Assembly: GCA_051294375.1 (NCBI GenBank)
Contig: JBJCIZ010000239.1
Span: 863,721 to 927,720, forward strand
DNA from: Paraspadella gotoi
Lineage: Eukaryota > Chaetognatha
DNA: 64,000 nt
Direction of reading: 5' to 3'
Shown here: piece by piece, positions 33,482-46,108 of the stretch
Layout: each line of letters opens with the position of its first letter
Position numbering within the stretch: position 1 is the first letter of the stretch
Translations under genes and position numbers: made by a program
Notes under the pieces: generated by a model
What the model was told of the DNA's origin: nothing
Database searches by the model: none
The model's input: only the letters and a program-made list of their open reading frames with translations

Positions 33482-34436
33482 CTATAGAACAGTGACATAT
33501 TTAACATCGTTCGGTTTTTCCGATTTTTCGTCTTCGCCCTTTTCGTCGTCGACGCCATCTTTGTCGTCCTCTTCCTCCTCTTCGTCCCCCTTCCGCGCGG
33601 CGGCGACGTTGACGCCGCAGATCAGCGCCATGAACGCCAACGACGCCGCGAACCACGACGCCTCCGCCTCGGATTCGAAGGTCCGAGGAACGAGGCAGAC
33701 GAAGACCTCGACTTGATAAAATAAAAAGACGCCGGCGAGAAAGGAGAGGTGACGACGAAGCGGCGACGAGGCTCGTCCCAGCCACGCCCACCCATCCACG
33801 ACGGCGGCGGTGACCGATAGAGGGAGCGCCATGACGGCGACGAAGTTACGAGGATGCGGAAGAGCGAGGCAGCGGGCGGAAAGAAATAATCGGAGAAAGA
33901 AGATGACGACGACGAAGAACAGCGTCCAATGCGAGAGCGACAATTTCGAACGAGGGACGGTCTTGTCGTTACGTCGATGGGGCGAGGCAGTGACCGACGG
34001 GTCGGGTTCATTCGTGGCATCCTGAGAGATGGAGAGACGTGACCCGTCGCCGGACGGGGTCAGGCCACGAATTTCAGGGTGAGGCGACGTCGAAAGCTCC
34101 TTTTCCGCCCGACTCGCCTCGATTTCCTCCGCGAGAAGGTAAATCAAGGCGTAATAAGCGCTCAAACAGCAAATGCATAATAATCTGAAAAGGAAACAGA
34201 GCGACGCTTCCGAAGAGGCGAGGCTCTCGTTATCCGCAAACGCTGCCAAAGAGGCTGTCGAGATTTCGACGGAGAGCAGGACGGCGACGACTCGGAGGGT
34301 GAAGCGGCAGAGGCGGGCGAGTATCGGCGCCGCCGCCGCAGCGTCGTCGCGGGGGCGCTGCGGCTGGACTCCAAAAAAGAAGACGAAGACGGCGAGGAGT
34401 AGGACAGCAGCGCCTTGGTTGTCGGCGTCGGTGGCT
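33482..34436 (-). CDS. Putative four-helix membrane protein, acidic C-tail
   Basis: On the minus strand one frame is open from an AG near 34436 to the stop at 33482-33484, about 317 codons. Hydrophobic stretches: AAVLLLAVFVFFFGV, then FRLLCICCLSAYYALIYLLA, then WTLFFVVVIFFLRLFLSA, then a pair near VAVMALPLSVTAAV and FLAGVFLFYQVEVFVCLV, and WFAASLAFMALICGV before an acidic tail (EEEEEDDKD...) ending KYVTVL. The arrangement recalls MARVEL or synaptogyrin-type proteins, but no diagnostic motif is seen. The soluble loop between helices 2 and 3 may contain frame errors, because copy C1 reads it differently. Start codon not determined; the first ATG in frame is internal. Confidence 0.55.
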
Positions 34437-36860
34437 CTGTTACCGTTAATGAATTAAATATATATAAATTAGTTAGTTAGTTAGTTAGTTTAAAAGTTGT
34501 TTCATTCATCGAAGATACTAATGATACGCCGAGACCACTCGAGTAATTTTTTTTTCATTCTGAATAAATTATTATGCGTTAAACTTATCGTTAATCCCTG
34601 GCTTGTTATTTATATATTTTTTATGAATTTTAATATCTTTGAAAGGATTCTTACAATTTTGGAGAAAAAAAATTGAAATTTGCGGTATTGGTAATTAAAT
34701 AACAACTTAACTAAATTTATCGGAAAATTACTAATTTGGATTCATTTCTATGAAATTGGTACAACCAATATAAAAATTATCCATTCATTTAATAAATAAG
34801 CTATCTTGCCCCTGACTTTGGACAGGCTTTGGTGGTTTAAGGCCTCCATCACTCTTACAAGATAATGACATAGCAGGTCCCTGCAAGCTTTCAATCAAGA
34901 CTCTCTCACAGTCCCGTTTTATAAATTACGAATTAATTCAGGATCTTACCTCGTGACGTTTGACCAATGATAAGCGAAACGTTTTTGGAATAAAACGGCA
35001 ACGGTAAAAACGACAACGACGACAATGAAGAGATGAACAGTTTCTCTCTTCAAAGGTTTAAACATTTTTTTTTCTTTAGTCGCTTTGAGAAAATGAAAAA
35101 CCTAACAGGTTTTTACGTTTGTTCTTGATTCCGATATATCTCGTGTCAATGTAGCCACAGCAAAAAAAAACCGGTTCGAGCTCGAGATTTGACTTATTTT
35201 CCCAAAACACCCCGTTTCGTTTTAGATTTGGAAATTATTAATTTTTTTTAAGATGAAAAAAAAAATTGGGTTAGTGGTTAGGGTTTAGCTTGGGTTGGGT
35301 GATTAGGTGATTAGGTGATTAGGTGATTAGCTGATTACTGACGAGGGCTTTGGATTGGATTAGTGACCAGTGATTAACATTAGGAATTAGGATTAAGGAA
35401 TATAATATCGAGAAACATTTAATTTAATTTAAAATTATTTGTGAAAGAGGTAAATCATGAAGGATTGTATTATACGATCTATTATTTCTTCTAAATTTAG
35501 ATTAGGATTCAAAATTAAATATGTACGAAAAATACTTTGTGGAAAAAAAACAAACAAAACAACCGAAAATTTCGACTGAATTTCTTTTTTCTTTCGTTTT
35601 TAGGCGGATCTGCTTACAGCAGATTCCGGCTTCTAAAATCCACTTTGTCGGTCAGTCGGTCCACCCAAAATGTTGTGGTGAGTCGCATACATCATCTCGA
35701 AAATGTCCGCAAATTATGATAAAATATGGCAACAACAACAACAAAATGATGTCCGTCCCGTCCGTCGGTCCCCCGTGGATGGGGCGATGACCTCGAAATT
35801 TTGTAATGTGGGATAGGAAAGTTCGTGATTGAGCTGGAAACAAGTTTCGAATGGGAACGTCTGAGGGAAATGAGGTTAAATGAAAAAATTCTACTATTGA
35901 TAAATTTTTCTTAATATTAAGTAAATTCAAGCTGCATTAATTATATAAATTAGTATTAATTAATTATTATTTGTCCTTAATTAATTTAATTAATTTAGTT
36001 TTGTGATCAGAATTGTTGTATTGTGATTGAGAGGCGAGACAAAGTGGAACACGATTTTGACGGATAAAAAGTTATTATTTTATTAATTATACTAATTTAT
36101 TAATTAAATAATTAAATTATCATTATCGTGGGTAGATCCGGCCATAGTTGTTCCTAACACTTTTCGTATAGGGTGAGCTGATTTTTTATTGGTGCCGTGA
36201 GATGTTATAGTATGAAAATCAGTAGTTTATGTCGGTTGAAAAAGTCTCTTTTTGGGCTGACAGCTTTGGTCCGACCTGTCTCCTTTGACCCCAATTAGTG
36301 CCGTTAATGATATCCGGTCAGAAAAGTTCCGGTTAAAGCCAGCCGGTTGGGGCACTTAATGTGGGGGGCTCACCATACTGTCAGAAGGGCAATTGTAAGT
36401 TTCGTTTTCCCTCGGGTATTTTATCTACATTATTCGATTCGGTATAACAGTTTTTTGACGATTCGAATGGATTTAAATTCGTTTTTTTTTTATAATAAAA
36501 AAGAATCGCACGCGAAAGCGACATGACCAAAAATCCCCGAACACAAAAAAAAATGACATTAACGTCACTGACATATCTGCTCATCATTATCCATAACTGT
36601 CATTATCATTATCATTATAATAATAACTGTCATATATTCCATAACTGTCATTATCATTATCATATCATACTGTCATTACACATTGCCATAACTGTCATTA
36701 TCATTATCCATACTGCATTATCATCATTCCAAACTGTCATTATCAATATCTGTCATTATCATTATCATATTATCCATAACTGTCATTATCATTATCATTA
36801 TATACCATATCATTTCACCATAACAATCATATATAATACTGTCATCGCCCCCCCCGTTCT
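34437..36860. other. Non-coding stretch between blocks C and D
   Basis: Contains the ttag repeat, the dispersed repeat at 34775-34870, A/T-rich DNA, a short gattaggt repeat (35297-35330), the diverged dispersed repeat at 35600-35890 and (ATTATC)n-like tracts at 36590-36830 just before the BAR gene exon. No gene supported. Confidence 0.5.
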
Positions 36861-36869
36861 TCTCCCCAG

Positions 36870-37361
36870 CGACGGAAGCCGCCGAACGGACGTTTCCAAG
36901 TGTTTCAAATACTCCGCCGCCGGGAGCGCCTCTTTCGTCGACGGAGAAGGCGGAGGGCGAATCGACGAGTCGACGACGAGGACGAAGACGACGAAGACGA
37001 CGACGACGAAGACGACGACGAGATCGCGGCGGCGATCGCCGCTCAATTCCCGGAGTTGGCGGCCAAGACTCGACGCAAGTTCGCCGTCGCCGTCGCCGAC
37101 GCGGAAGCAGCGTCGTCGCCGCGGGCAGCGCGGCAGCCGCCGAGACGTCAGCGTGGCGGAACTCCTCAAACGGGTCGTGTGGGGAAGAGGAGGAGGAAGA
37201 GGAAGATAGGGCTGGATTCGCGAGGAGGAGGTGGAAGAGGAGGAGGAGGAAGAGGCGGAGGAGGAAGAGGACGTGAGCGACGAGGACGCGAATCAGCGTC
37301 GGACGAACGAGGCGAAATGGAGGAAGCGACGCCAGCCGGAGCCGCTCGCACGTTGGCCGAG
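36870..37361 (+). pseudogene. BAR gene N-terminal acidic exon, copy D1 with indels
   Basis: Same exon as 41868-42351 with about twelve one-base differences; not open in one frame. Copy D2 is open throughout. Confidence 0.6.
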
Positions 37362-37679
37362 GTGATTTGGGGTTTTGCGGCTTCGAATCGAAATCGGTCA
37401 ATTAATGACGATTAAATGACAATCAATACCAATCGGTCAATCGATTAACGACAAAGTAATGGAAGATTAATGACAATCAATATCAATCAGTTCGATCGAA
37501 ACGACAATTAATGACAGTTAATGACAATCGGTCGATCGAGAAGGACGATCAATTGTTGAATAAATAAAATTTGCATCGGTAAATGTATCACACTAATTAA
37601 AGGGGGTCAAGGTCGATTACTTAATTATTCACAAGTCGCAACAATGTAAATTGGTATTGTCGATTGGGGCAATGGATTG

Positions 37680-37802
37680 CTTATCAATCGATCAATCGAT
37701 CAATCGATCAATAAATCAATAGATCAATCAATGAATCAATGAATCAATGAATCAATGAATCAATGAATCAATAAATCAATCAATCAATCAATCAATCAAT
37801 CG

Positions 37803-37840
<38 letters not shown>

Positions 37841-37850
37841 CGATCAATCG

Positions 37851-37889
<39 letters not shown>

Positions 37890-38022
37890 TATCAATGAAT
37901 CATGAATCAATCAATCGATCAATCGATCAATCGATCAATCGATCAATCGATCAATCGATCAATCGATCAATCGATCAATCAATCAATAAATCAATCAATC
38001 GATCAATCAATCAATCAATCCT
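37680..38022. repeat. (ATCA/ATCG)n tetranucleotide array
   Basis: About 85 tandem copies of atca with interspersed atcg and atga variants, inside the intron before the BAR domain exon. Counterparts 42660-43005 and 45392-45420 (cut by the gap). Confidence 0.93.
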
Positions 38023-38038
38023 TTCCCCTTTCCCCAAG

Positions 38039-38308
38039 ACAACCCTGGAGGAGACTCTCGGCTCCGACTTCGTCTCCACCCGTTCGCCGTCAAGGATTAT
38101 CGTCGAAGCCTCAAGCGGGTCGCGGAGGCGACGACGAAGGCTTTGGGACGCGGACCGAGGGTCGGCGGCCGCCGCTTCGCCGCCTTCAAGGCCACCTTCA
38201 CCTCGGCGAGACTCAGCGAAGCCAGCGAGAGACGCCTGGCGGGGAAACTCTCGGACTTTGCGCCGGAAGCCGGAAACCCGGCGGCCGAGGTCGTCGTGAG
38301 AGACGCCA
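38039..38308 (+). CDS. BAR domain exon A, copy D1
   Basis: Copy of 45440-45710 lacking one C (cgttcgcc against cgttccgcc), which shifts the frame after 15 codons. See D3. Confidence 0.6.
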
Positions 38309-38474
38309 GTGAGATCGGGATAGGGTTTGGGGGAGACGGAAAAGGAATCGCTCTCTCTCTCTTTCTCTCGCTCTCTTTCTCTCTTTTTCTCTTTCTCTCT
38401 TTCTCCCTCCCTCCCTCTCTCTCTCTCTCTCCCTCTCTCTCACTCTCCCTCTCTTTCTATCATTCTCTCTTTCT

Positions 38475-38546
<72 letters not shown>

Positions 38547-38638
38547 CCTCTCTCTCACTCTCCCTCTCTTTCTATCTTTCTCTCTTTCTCCCTGCCTTCT
38601 CTCTCCCTCTCTCTTTATCTCCCCTCTCTCTCTCTCTC

Positions 38639-38705
<67 letters not shown>

Positions 38706-38792
38706 ACCCCTCCCCCCCCTCACTCTCTCTTCTCTCTCTCCTCCCTCTCTCTCTCTCTCTCCCTCTCTCCCTCCCACTTTCCATCTCTCCAG
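38309..38792 (+). repeat. Intron made almost wholly of (CT)n
   Basis: The 484-base intron between BAR exons A and B consists of about 50 ordinary bases and then pure CT/CCT/CTTT repeats up to the acceptor tctctccag. The same intron is at 43303-43786 and 45711-46195. Confidence 0.88.
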
Positions 38793-38974
38793 GCGAGGGC
38801 TTCGCCAAGACGGCGGAGTCCTTCGATCACTCGAAGTCGACCTCAACGTGGAATTCCTTCGTCCGATGCGGAAGTTCTTGAAGGACGACTGAGGATGTTC
38901 AGAGTCAAGGAGAAGTACGTGGAGAAGCTCGCCAATAAGATCGTGAAAGCGAGGCTCAGGGAGAGATGACGCAG
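38793..38974 (+). CDS. BAR domain exon B, copy D1
   Basis: Identical to 43787-43968 and 46196-46377; see the D3 entry. Confidence 0.6.
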
Positions 38975-38982
38975 GTTGGTTT

Positions 38983-39066
<84 letters not shown>

Positions 39067-39266
39067 GGGGGGACAGATACAGAAAGTCAGTTACAGAGAG
39101 ACAAATAGAGTTATGGAAAAGTGAGTGTTTAAGATATTCAGTATTGAGAGAGCGAGTTATTGAAAAAAAAGACAGACAGACAGACAGAGAGACGCAACGA
39201 CCGACGGAGATACGGATCGACAGACAAAGAAAAAAAATCCCCATAATTCCTTCCGCACGCTTTCAG

Positions 39267-39395
39267 CGATGCTTCGACGATCTTCAATCCCGTTTCGAGT
39301 TTCACCGTCAGGATTTGATGACTTGTTACAATTGCATCTTAAATCGGGAAGACGCCGCAGTTCTCAAGATGGCCGAGATGGCGCGCGTTTACGCG
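39267..39395 (+). CDS. BAR domain exon C, copy D1
   Basis: Identical in sequence to 46670-46798; see there. Confidence 0.65.
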
Positions 39396-39489
39396 GTGAG
39401 TAACGTAAAAAAATAAATTAATAAATAAACTAATACGAAGAATATTAAGCGAACAAAAAATCACGATAAAAGTCGATTAAAATAAACGT

Positions 39490-39762
39490 AGTATGTTATA
39501 AGAAAGTAATGAAGCGACCGAGAGGGTAGCCGTGCCTATGAGTGAGTGTGAGTTGCGCCTACACTCAGTGTGCCTCGGGGGTTTCGGTACTTCTTCCGTC
39601 AATTGTCCCGCCTTCCGGAATTTCCGATCCGGCAGCAGGCTTTCAACCTGTGGTTTAACCTGCCCGTCGCTCTTTTGCAAGAGCAGTCCGCACCAAGGCT
39701 AGAACCCGGGACATTGGGTTCGGAATATTAAGCGTTAGCCAGCGTCCTATTATTATTTCCCG
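39490..39762 (-). mobile_element. Second SINE-like family (tRNA-type head), copy D1
   Basis: On the minus strand: a box A-like ctggctaacgcttaa and box B-like cgggttctagcc about 30 bases apart, then a body of about 200 bases ending gtcgcttcattactttctta. Lies in the intron between BAR exons C and D. Copies at 44484-44756 and 46894-47168 are its duplicates. No sequence shared with the first SINE family except the general plan. Confidence 0.55.
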
Positions 39763-39767
39763 CCTAG

Positions 39768-40200
39768 AATACCATCGCAGCAACGAAGCCATTCTCGATT
39801 CCACGCTGGATCAACTCCGGCGTCGTCTCGACGCCATGGAATCTCCTCAGTCGGGCGCGCCGGAACGAGACGGCGCCGGGGCGGCCGTTTGCGCGCTCTG
39901 CCGCGGTCGGCGCCGTAGGCGACGCCGCTTCGTTACTGACGACGGCGACGACGACGGCTTCGCTGCTGCCGACGCTTAAAACGGCGGCGACGAAAATGGC
40001 TGCTGCGGAGACGATGACGTCGGGAGTTATTTGCCGCTGCGACGCTGCGTCGGGGGACCGGATTACAGCGACGTTTACGGGCTGAGCGGACTCGGCGTCG
40101 TCGCTGGCGGAGGCGGCGGGAGAAGGGGCGGCGGCGGCGGCGGCAGATCGTCGACGGTCCTGCGCCGACGCGGCTGACCTTCGCGCAGCTGTTTCCTTGA
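39768..40200 (+). pseudogene. BAR gene last exon, copy D1 with indels
   Basis: As 47174-47611 but lacking several bases (aataccat against aaataccat, tttgcgcgctc against ttggcgccggctc), so the frame is lost. Confidence 0.6.
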
Positions 40201-40372
40201 AGAAAACTATTTGAGGACGAAGATGACCACTAAAGAGATCACAGTTGACCAAGTTGACCAAGTTGACCAAAGATGACCACAGATAACCACAGTTGACCAC
40301 AGATGACGGACCCCAGACCACGTTAATGACCACGACCGAAATCAGGATGATTTTTAGACTGTAGGACTGCGC

Positions 40373-40397
40373 NNNNNNNNNNNNNNNNNNNNNNNNN
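40373..40397. other. Assembly gap, 25 N
   Basis: Junction between block D copies 1 and 2. Confidence 0.98.
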
Positions 40398-41867
40398 TTT
40401 AGCTTGGGTTGGGAGATTAGGTGATTAGGTGATTAGGTGATTACTGATGAGGGCTTTGTATTAGAATAGTGATCAGTGATTAACATTAGGAATTATGATT
40501 AAGGNNNNNNNNNNCGAGAAACATTTAATTTAATTTAAAATTATTTGTAAGAGGTAAATCAATGAAAGATTGTATTATACGATCTATTAATTCCTCTAAA
40601 TTTAGATGAGGGATTCAAAATTAAATATGTACGAAAAATACTTTGTGGAAAAAAAACAAACAAAACAACCGAAATTTCGACTGAATTTTTTTTTCTTTCG
40701 TTTTTAGGCGGATCTGCTTACAGCAGATTCCGGCTTCTAAAATCCACTTTGTCGGTCAGTCGGTCCCACCCCAAAATGTTGTCGGTGAGTCGCATACATC
40801 ATCTCAAAATGTCGAATTATGATAAAATATGCAACAACAACAAAAAAAGTAAAGTCCGTCCGTCCATCGGTCCCCCGTGGATGGGGCGATTGACTCGAAA
40901 TTTTGTGTGTGGGTAGGAAAGTGCGTGATTGAGCTGGAAATCAAGTTTCGATGGAATCGTCTGAGTGGAAATGAGTTAAAATGAAAAAAAAAAACCTCTT
41001 TAACTATTTGATTAAGATTTTGTTCTTTTTTATATTAAAAGTAAATTCAAGCTGCATTAATTATTGATAAATTAGTAATTAATTAATTATTAATTTTGTC
41101 CTTAATTAATTTATTAATTAATTTTGTGATCAAGATTGTTGTATTGTGATTGAGAGGCGAGACAAAGTGGAACACGATTTTGACGAGAATAAAAGAAAAA
41201 TTAATATTAATTTATTAATTATCTAATTTATTAATTAAATAATTAATTATCTTATCGTGGGTAGATCCGGCATAGTTTGCTCAAACCTGTTTGTATAGGG
41301 TGAGCGATTTTTATTGGTCCGTGTCCGTNNNNNNNNNNATATGAAAATCGAGTAGTTTATGTCGGTTGGAAAAATTCTCTTTTGGGCTGACAGCTTTGGT
41401 CCGACCTGTCTCCTTTGACCCCAATTAGGCCCCGTTATGATATCCGGTCAGAAAGTTCCGGTTAAAGCCACCGGTTGGGCGCACTTAATGTGGGGGGGCT
41501 AACCATACTGTCAGAAGGGCATTGTAATTTCGTTTTCCCTCGGGGTATTTTATCTACATTTTCGATTCGGTATATAATTTTGACGATTCGAATGGATTTA
41601 AACTTTTTTTTTTTTTTAAATAAAAAGAATCGCCCGAAAGCGACATGACCAAAATCCCCGAACAAAAAAAAATGACATTACGTCACTGACATATCTGCCA
41701 TCGTTATCCATAACTGTCATTATCATTATCAATTTAAGCCATAACTGTCATTATCAATTATCATTAGCCAAACTGTCATTATCAATATCATTATCATTAT
41801 CCCATAATGTCATTATCATTATCATTATCCATAACTGTCATCGCCCCCCCCTGTTCTTCCTCCCCAG

Positions 41868-42351
41868 CGACGGAAGCCGCCGAACGGACGTTCAAGTGTT
41901 TCAAATCTCCGCCGCCGGGAGCGCCTCTTTCGTCGACGGAGAAGGCGGAGGGCGAAATCGACGAGTCGACGACGACGACGACGACGACGAGGACGACGAC
42001 GAAGACGACGACGAGATCGCGGCGGCGATCGCCGCTCAATTCCCGGAGTTGGCGGCCAAGACTCGACGCCGTTCGCCGTCGCCGTCGCCGACGCGGAAGC
42101 AGCGTCGACGGCGTGGCAGTGCGGCAGCCGCCGAAGACGTCAGCGTGGCGGAACTCCTCAAACGGGTCGTTGGGGGAAGAGGAGGAGGAAGAGGAGATAG
42201 GGCTGGATTCGCCGAGGAGGAGGTGGAGGAGGAGGAGGAGGAAGAGGCGGAGGAGGAAGAGGACGTGAGCGACGAGGACGACGAATTCAGCGTCGACGAC
42301 GAGGCGATGGAGGAAGCGACGCCGCCGGAGCCGCTCGTCACGTTGGCCGAG
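41868..42351 (+). CDS. BAR gene, acidic N-terminal exon
   Basis: 484-base exon from a tccccag acceptor to a gtgatt donor, open in a single frame (phase 2 in, phase 0 out). Reads VQVFQISAAGSASFVDGEGG, an Asp/Glu run, EIAAAIAAQFPELAAKTRR, a basic part, AEDVSVAELLKRV, a long Glu-rich run and EDVSDEDDEFSVDD before ATPPEPLVTLAE. The segment is low in complexity and probably disordered. The last codon joins in phase to BAR exon A. The phase-2 start means an upstream exon exists; the Glu-rich exon ending at 32107 fits. In copy D1 the same exon is broken. Confidence 0.6.
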
Positions 42352-42659
42352 GTGATTTGGGGTTTTGCGGCTTCGAATCGAAATCGGTCAATTAATGACG
42401 ATTAATGACAATCAATACCAATCGGTCAATCGATTAACGACAAGTAATGACGATTAATGACAATCAATATCAATCAGTCGATCGAGGAACGACAATTAAT
42501 GACAGTTAATGACAATCGGTCGATCGAGAAAGGACGATCAATTGTTGAATAAATAAATTTGCATCGGTAAATGTATCACACTAATTAAAGGGGGTCAAGG
42601 GTCGATTACTTAATTATTCACAAGTCGCAACAATGTAAATTGGTATTGTCGATTGGGGC

Positions 42660-43005
42660 AATGGATTGCTTATCAATCGATCAATCGATCAATCGATCAA
42701 TAAATCAATAGATCAATCAATGAATCAATGAATCAATGAATCAATGAATCAATGAATCAATAAACTCAATCAATTCAATCAATCAATCAACTCGAATCAA
42801 TCAATCAATCAATCAATATCAATCAATCAATCGATCAATCGACTCATACAATCAATCAATCAATCAATAATTCAATTCAATATTCAATGAAATCAATGAA
42901 TCAATCAATCGATCAATCGATCAATCGATCAATCGATCAATCGATCAATCGATCAATCGATCAATCGATCAATCAATCAATAAATCAATCAATCGATCAA
43001 TCAAT
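42660..43005. repeat. (ATCA/ATCG)n array, copy D2
   Basis: Counterpart of 37680-38022 with more one-base slips in its middle. Confidence 0.92.
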
Positions 43006-43032
43006 CAATCAATCCTTTCCCCTTTCCCCAAG

Positions 43033-43302
43033 ACAACCCTGGAGGAGACTCTCGGCTCCGACTTCGTCTCCACCCGTTCGCCGTCAAGGATTATCGTCGA
43101 AGCCTCAAGCGGGTCGCGGAGGCGACGACGAAGGCTTTGGGACGCGGACCGAGGGTCGGCGGCCGCCGCTTCGCCGCCTTCAAGGCCACCTTCACCTCGG
43201 CGAGACTCAGCGAAGCCAGCGAGAGACGCCTGGCGGGGAAACTCTCGGACTTTGCGCCGGAAGCCGGAAACCCGGCGGCCGAGGTCGTCGTGAGAGACGC
43301 CA
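43033..43302 (+). CDS. BAR domain exon A, copy D2
   Basis: Identical to D1, with the same missing C relative to D3. Confidence 0.6.
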
Positions 43303-43468
43303 GTGAGATCGGGATAGGGTTTGGGGGAGACGGAAAAGGAATCGCTCTCTCTCTCTTTCTCTCGCTCTCTTTCTCTCTTTTTCTCTTTCTCTCTTTCTCC
43401 CTCCCTCCCTCTCTCTCTCTCTCTCCCTCTCTCTCACTCTCCCTCTCTTTCTATCATTCTCTCTTTCT

Positions 43469-43540
<72 letters not shown>

Positions 43541-43632
43541 CCTCTCTCTCACTCTCCCTCTCTTTCTATCTTTCTCTCTTTCTCCCTGCCTTCTCTCTCC
43601 CTCTCTCTTTATCTCCCCTCTCTCTCTCTCTC

Positions 43633-43699
<67 letters not shown>

Positions 43700-43786
43700 A
43701 CCCCTCCCCCCCCTCACTCTCTCTTCTCTCTCTCCTCCCTCTCTCTCTCTCTCTCCCTCTCTCCCTCCCACTTTCCATCTCTCCAG

Positions 43787-43968
43787 GCGAGGGCTTCGCC
43801 AAGACGGCGGAGTCCTTCGATCACTCGAAGTCGACCTCAACGTGGAATTCCTTCGTCCGATGCGGAAGTTCTTGAAGGACGACTGAGGATGTTCAGAGTC
43901 AAGGAGAAGTACGTGGAGAAGCTCGCCAATAAGATCGTGAAAGCGAGGCTCAGGGAGAGATGACGCAG
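43787..43968 (+). CDS. BAR domain exon B, copy D2
   Basis: Identical to D1 and D3 copies; see 46196-46377. Confidence 0.6.
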
Positions 43969-43976
43969 GTTGGTTT

Positions 43977-44060
<84 letters not shown>

Positions 44061-44260
44061 GGGGGGACAGATACAGAAAGTCAGTTACAGAGAGACAAAT
44101 AGAGTTATGGAAAAGTGAGTGTTTAAGATATTCAGTATTGAGAGAGCGAGTTATTGAAAAAAAAGACAGACAGACAGACAGAGAGACGCAACGACCGACG
44201 GAGATACGGATCGACAGACAAAGAAAAAAAATCCCCATAATTCCTTCCGCACGCTTTCAG

Positions 44261-44389
44261 CGATGCTTCGACGATCTTCAATCCCGTTTCGAGTTTCACC
44301 GTCAGGATTTGATGACTTGTTACAATTGCATCTTAAATCGGGAAGACGCCGCAGTTCTCAAGATGGCCGAGATGGCGCGCGTTTACGCG
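44261..44389 (+). CDS. BAR domain exon C, copy D2
   Basis: Identical to D1 and D3 copies; see 46670-46798. Confidence 0.65.
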
Positions 44390-44761
44390 GTGAGTAACGT
44401 AAAAAAATAAATTAATAAATAAACTAATACGAAGAATATTAAGCGAACAAAAAATCACGATAAAAGTCGATTAAAATAAACGTAGTATGTTATAAGAAAG
44501 TAATGAAGCGACCGAGAGGGTAGCCGTGCCTATGAGTGAGTGTGAGTTGCGCCTACACTCAGTGTGCCTCGGGGGTTTCGGTACTTCTTCCGTCAATTGT
44601 CCCGCCTTCCGGAATTTCCGATCCGGCAGCAGGCTTTCAACCTGTGGTTTAACCTGCCCGTCGCTCTTTTGCAAGAGCAGTCCGCACCAAGGCTAGAACC
44701 CGGGACATTGGGTTCGGAATATTAAGCGTTAGCCAGCGTCCTATTATTATTTCCCGCCTAG

Positions 44762-45194
44762 AATACCATCGCAGCAACGAAGCCATTCTCGATTCCACGC
44801 TGGATCAACTCCGGCGTCGTCTCGACGCCATGGAATCTCCTCAGTCGGGCGCGCCGGAACGAGACGGCGCCGGGGCGGCCGTTTGCGCGCTCTGCCGCGG
44901 TCGGCGCCGTAGGCGACGCCGCTTCGTTACTGACGACGGCGACGACGACGGCTTCGCTGCTGCCGACGCTTAAAACGGCGGCGACGAAAATGGCTGCTGC
45001 GGAGACGATGACGTCGGGAGTTATTTGCCGCTGCGACGCTGCGTCGGGGGACCGGATTACAGCGACGTTTACGGGCTGAGCGGACTCGGCGTCGTCGCTG
45101 GCGGAGGCGGCGGGAGAAGGGGCGGCGGCGGCGGCGGCAGATCGTCGACGGTCCTGCGCCGACGCGGCTGACCTTCGCGCAGCTGTTTCCTTGA
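44762..45194 (+). pseudogene. BAR gene last exon, copy D2 with indels
   Basis: Identical to the D1 copy and broken in the same places. Confidence 0.6.
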
Positions 45195-45366
45195 AGAAAA
45201 CTATTTGAGGACGAAGATGACCACTAAAGAGATCACAGTTGACCAAGTTGACCAAGTTGACCAAAGATGACCACAGATAACCACAGTTGACCACAGATGA
45301 CGGACCCCAGACCACGTTAATGACCACGACCGAAATCAGGATGATTTTTAGACTGTAGGACTGCGC

Positions 45367-45391
45367 NNNNNNNNNNNNNNNNNNNNNNNNN
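45367..45391. other. Assembly gap, 25 N
   Basis: Junction between block D copies 2 and 3. Confidence 0.98.
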
Positions 45392-45439
45392 TCAATCAAT
45401 CGATCAATCAATCAATCAATCCTTTCCCCTTTCCCCAAG

Positions 45440-45710
45440 ACAACCCTGGAGGAGACTCTCGGCTCCGACTTCGTCTCCACCCGTTCCGCCGTCAAGGATT
45501 ATCGTCGAAGCCTCAAGCGGGTCGCGGAGGCGACGACGAAGGCTTTGGGACGCGGACCGAGGGTCGGCGGCCGCCGCTTCGCCGCCTTCAAGGCCACCTT
45601 CACCTCGGCGAGACTCAGCGAAGCCAGCGAGAGACGCCTGGCGGGGAAACTCTCGGACTTTGCGCCGGAAGCCGGAAACCCGGCGGCCGAGGTCGTCGTG
45701 AGAGACGCCA
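45440..45710 (+). CDS. BAR-domain protein, exon A (intact copy)
   Basis: 271-base exon, ccccaag acceptor and gtgaga donor, phase 0 in and phase 1 out. Begins TTLEETLGSDFVSTRSAVKD then YRRSLKRVAEATTKAL, followed by FAAFKATFTSARLSEASERR and VVVRDAS. Regularly spaced hydrophobic and charged residues fit helix 1 of a BAR domain, where membrane-curving dimers start. The comparison is strongest with endophilin-type N-BAR proteins, but identity to a named subfamily is not proven. This copy has the C that D1 and D2 lack. Confidence 0.7.
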
Positions 45711-45877
45711 GTGAGATCGGGATAGGGTTTGGGGGGAGACGGAAAAGGAATCGCTCTCTCTCTCTTTCTCTCGCTCTCTTTCTCTCTTTTTCTCTTTCTC
45801 TCTTTCTCCCTCCCTCCCTCTCTCTCTCTCTCTCCCTCTCTCTCACTCTCCCTCTCTTTCTATCATTCTCTCTTTCT

Positions 45878-45949
<72 letters not shown>

Positions 45950-46041
45950 CCTCTCTCTCACTCTCCCTCTCTTTCTATCTTTCTCTCTTTCTCCCTGCCT
46001 TCTCTCTCCCTCTCTCTTTATCTCCCCTCTCTCTCTCTCTC

Positions 46042-46108
<67 letters not shown>

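Larger units (their letters stand above)
29718..34876. repeat. Block C, copy 2
   Basis: Cleaner copy of 23996-29692, continuous into unique sequence on its right (34877 onward). Use this copy for gene models. Confidence 0.82.
35284..40372. repeat. Block D, copy 1
   Basis: First copy. From about 38020 to its end it is base-identical to 43014-45366 as far as I can follow, while the left part differs by many indels. That pattern suggests one sequence used twice. It ends ggactgcgc at a 25-N run. Confidence 0.85.
40398..45366. repeat. Block D, copy 2
   Basis: Second copy, starting tttagcttgggttggg (35284 in copy 1) and ending at the same base, ggactgcgc. Contains two 10-N runs (40505-40514 and 41329-41338) that are spanned in copy 1. 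Includes the best copy of the N-terminal BAR gene exon. Confidence 0.85.

Noticed and set aside
35270-35335. Interstitial telomere repeat
   Set aside because: The gattaggt and ttaggg-like bases are few and irregular, and do not form a consistent telomeric hexamer. A similar weak pattern near 11550-11610 was also dropped.
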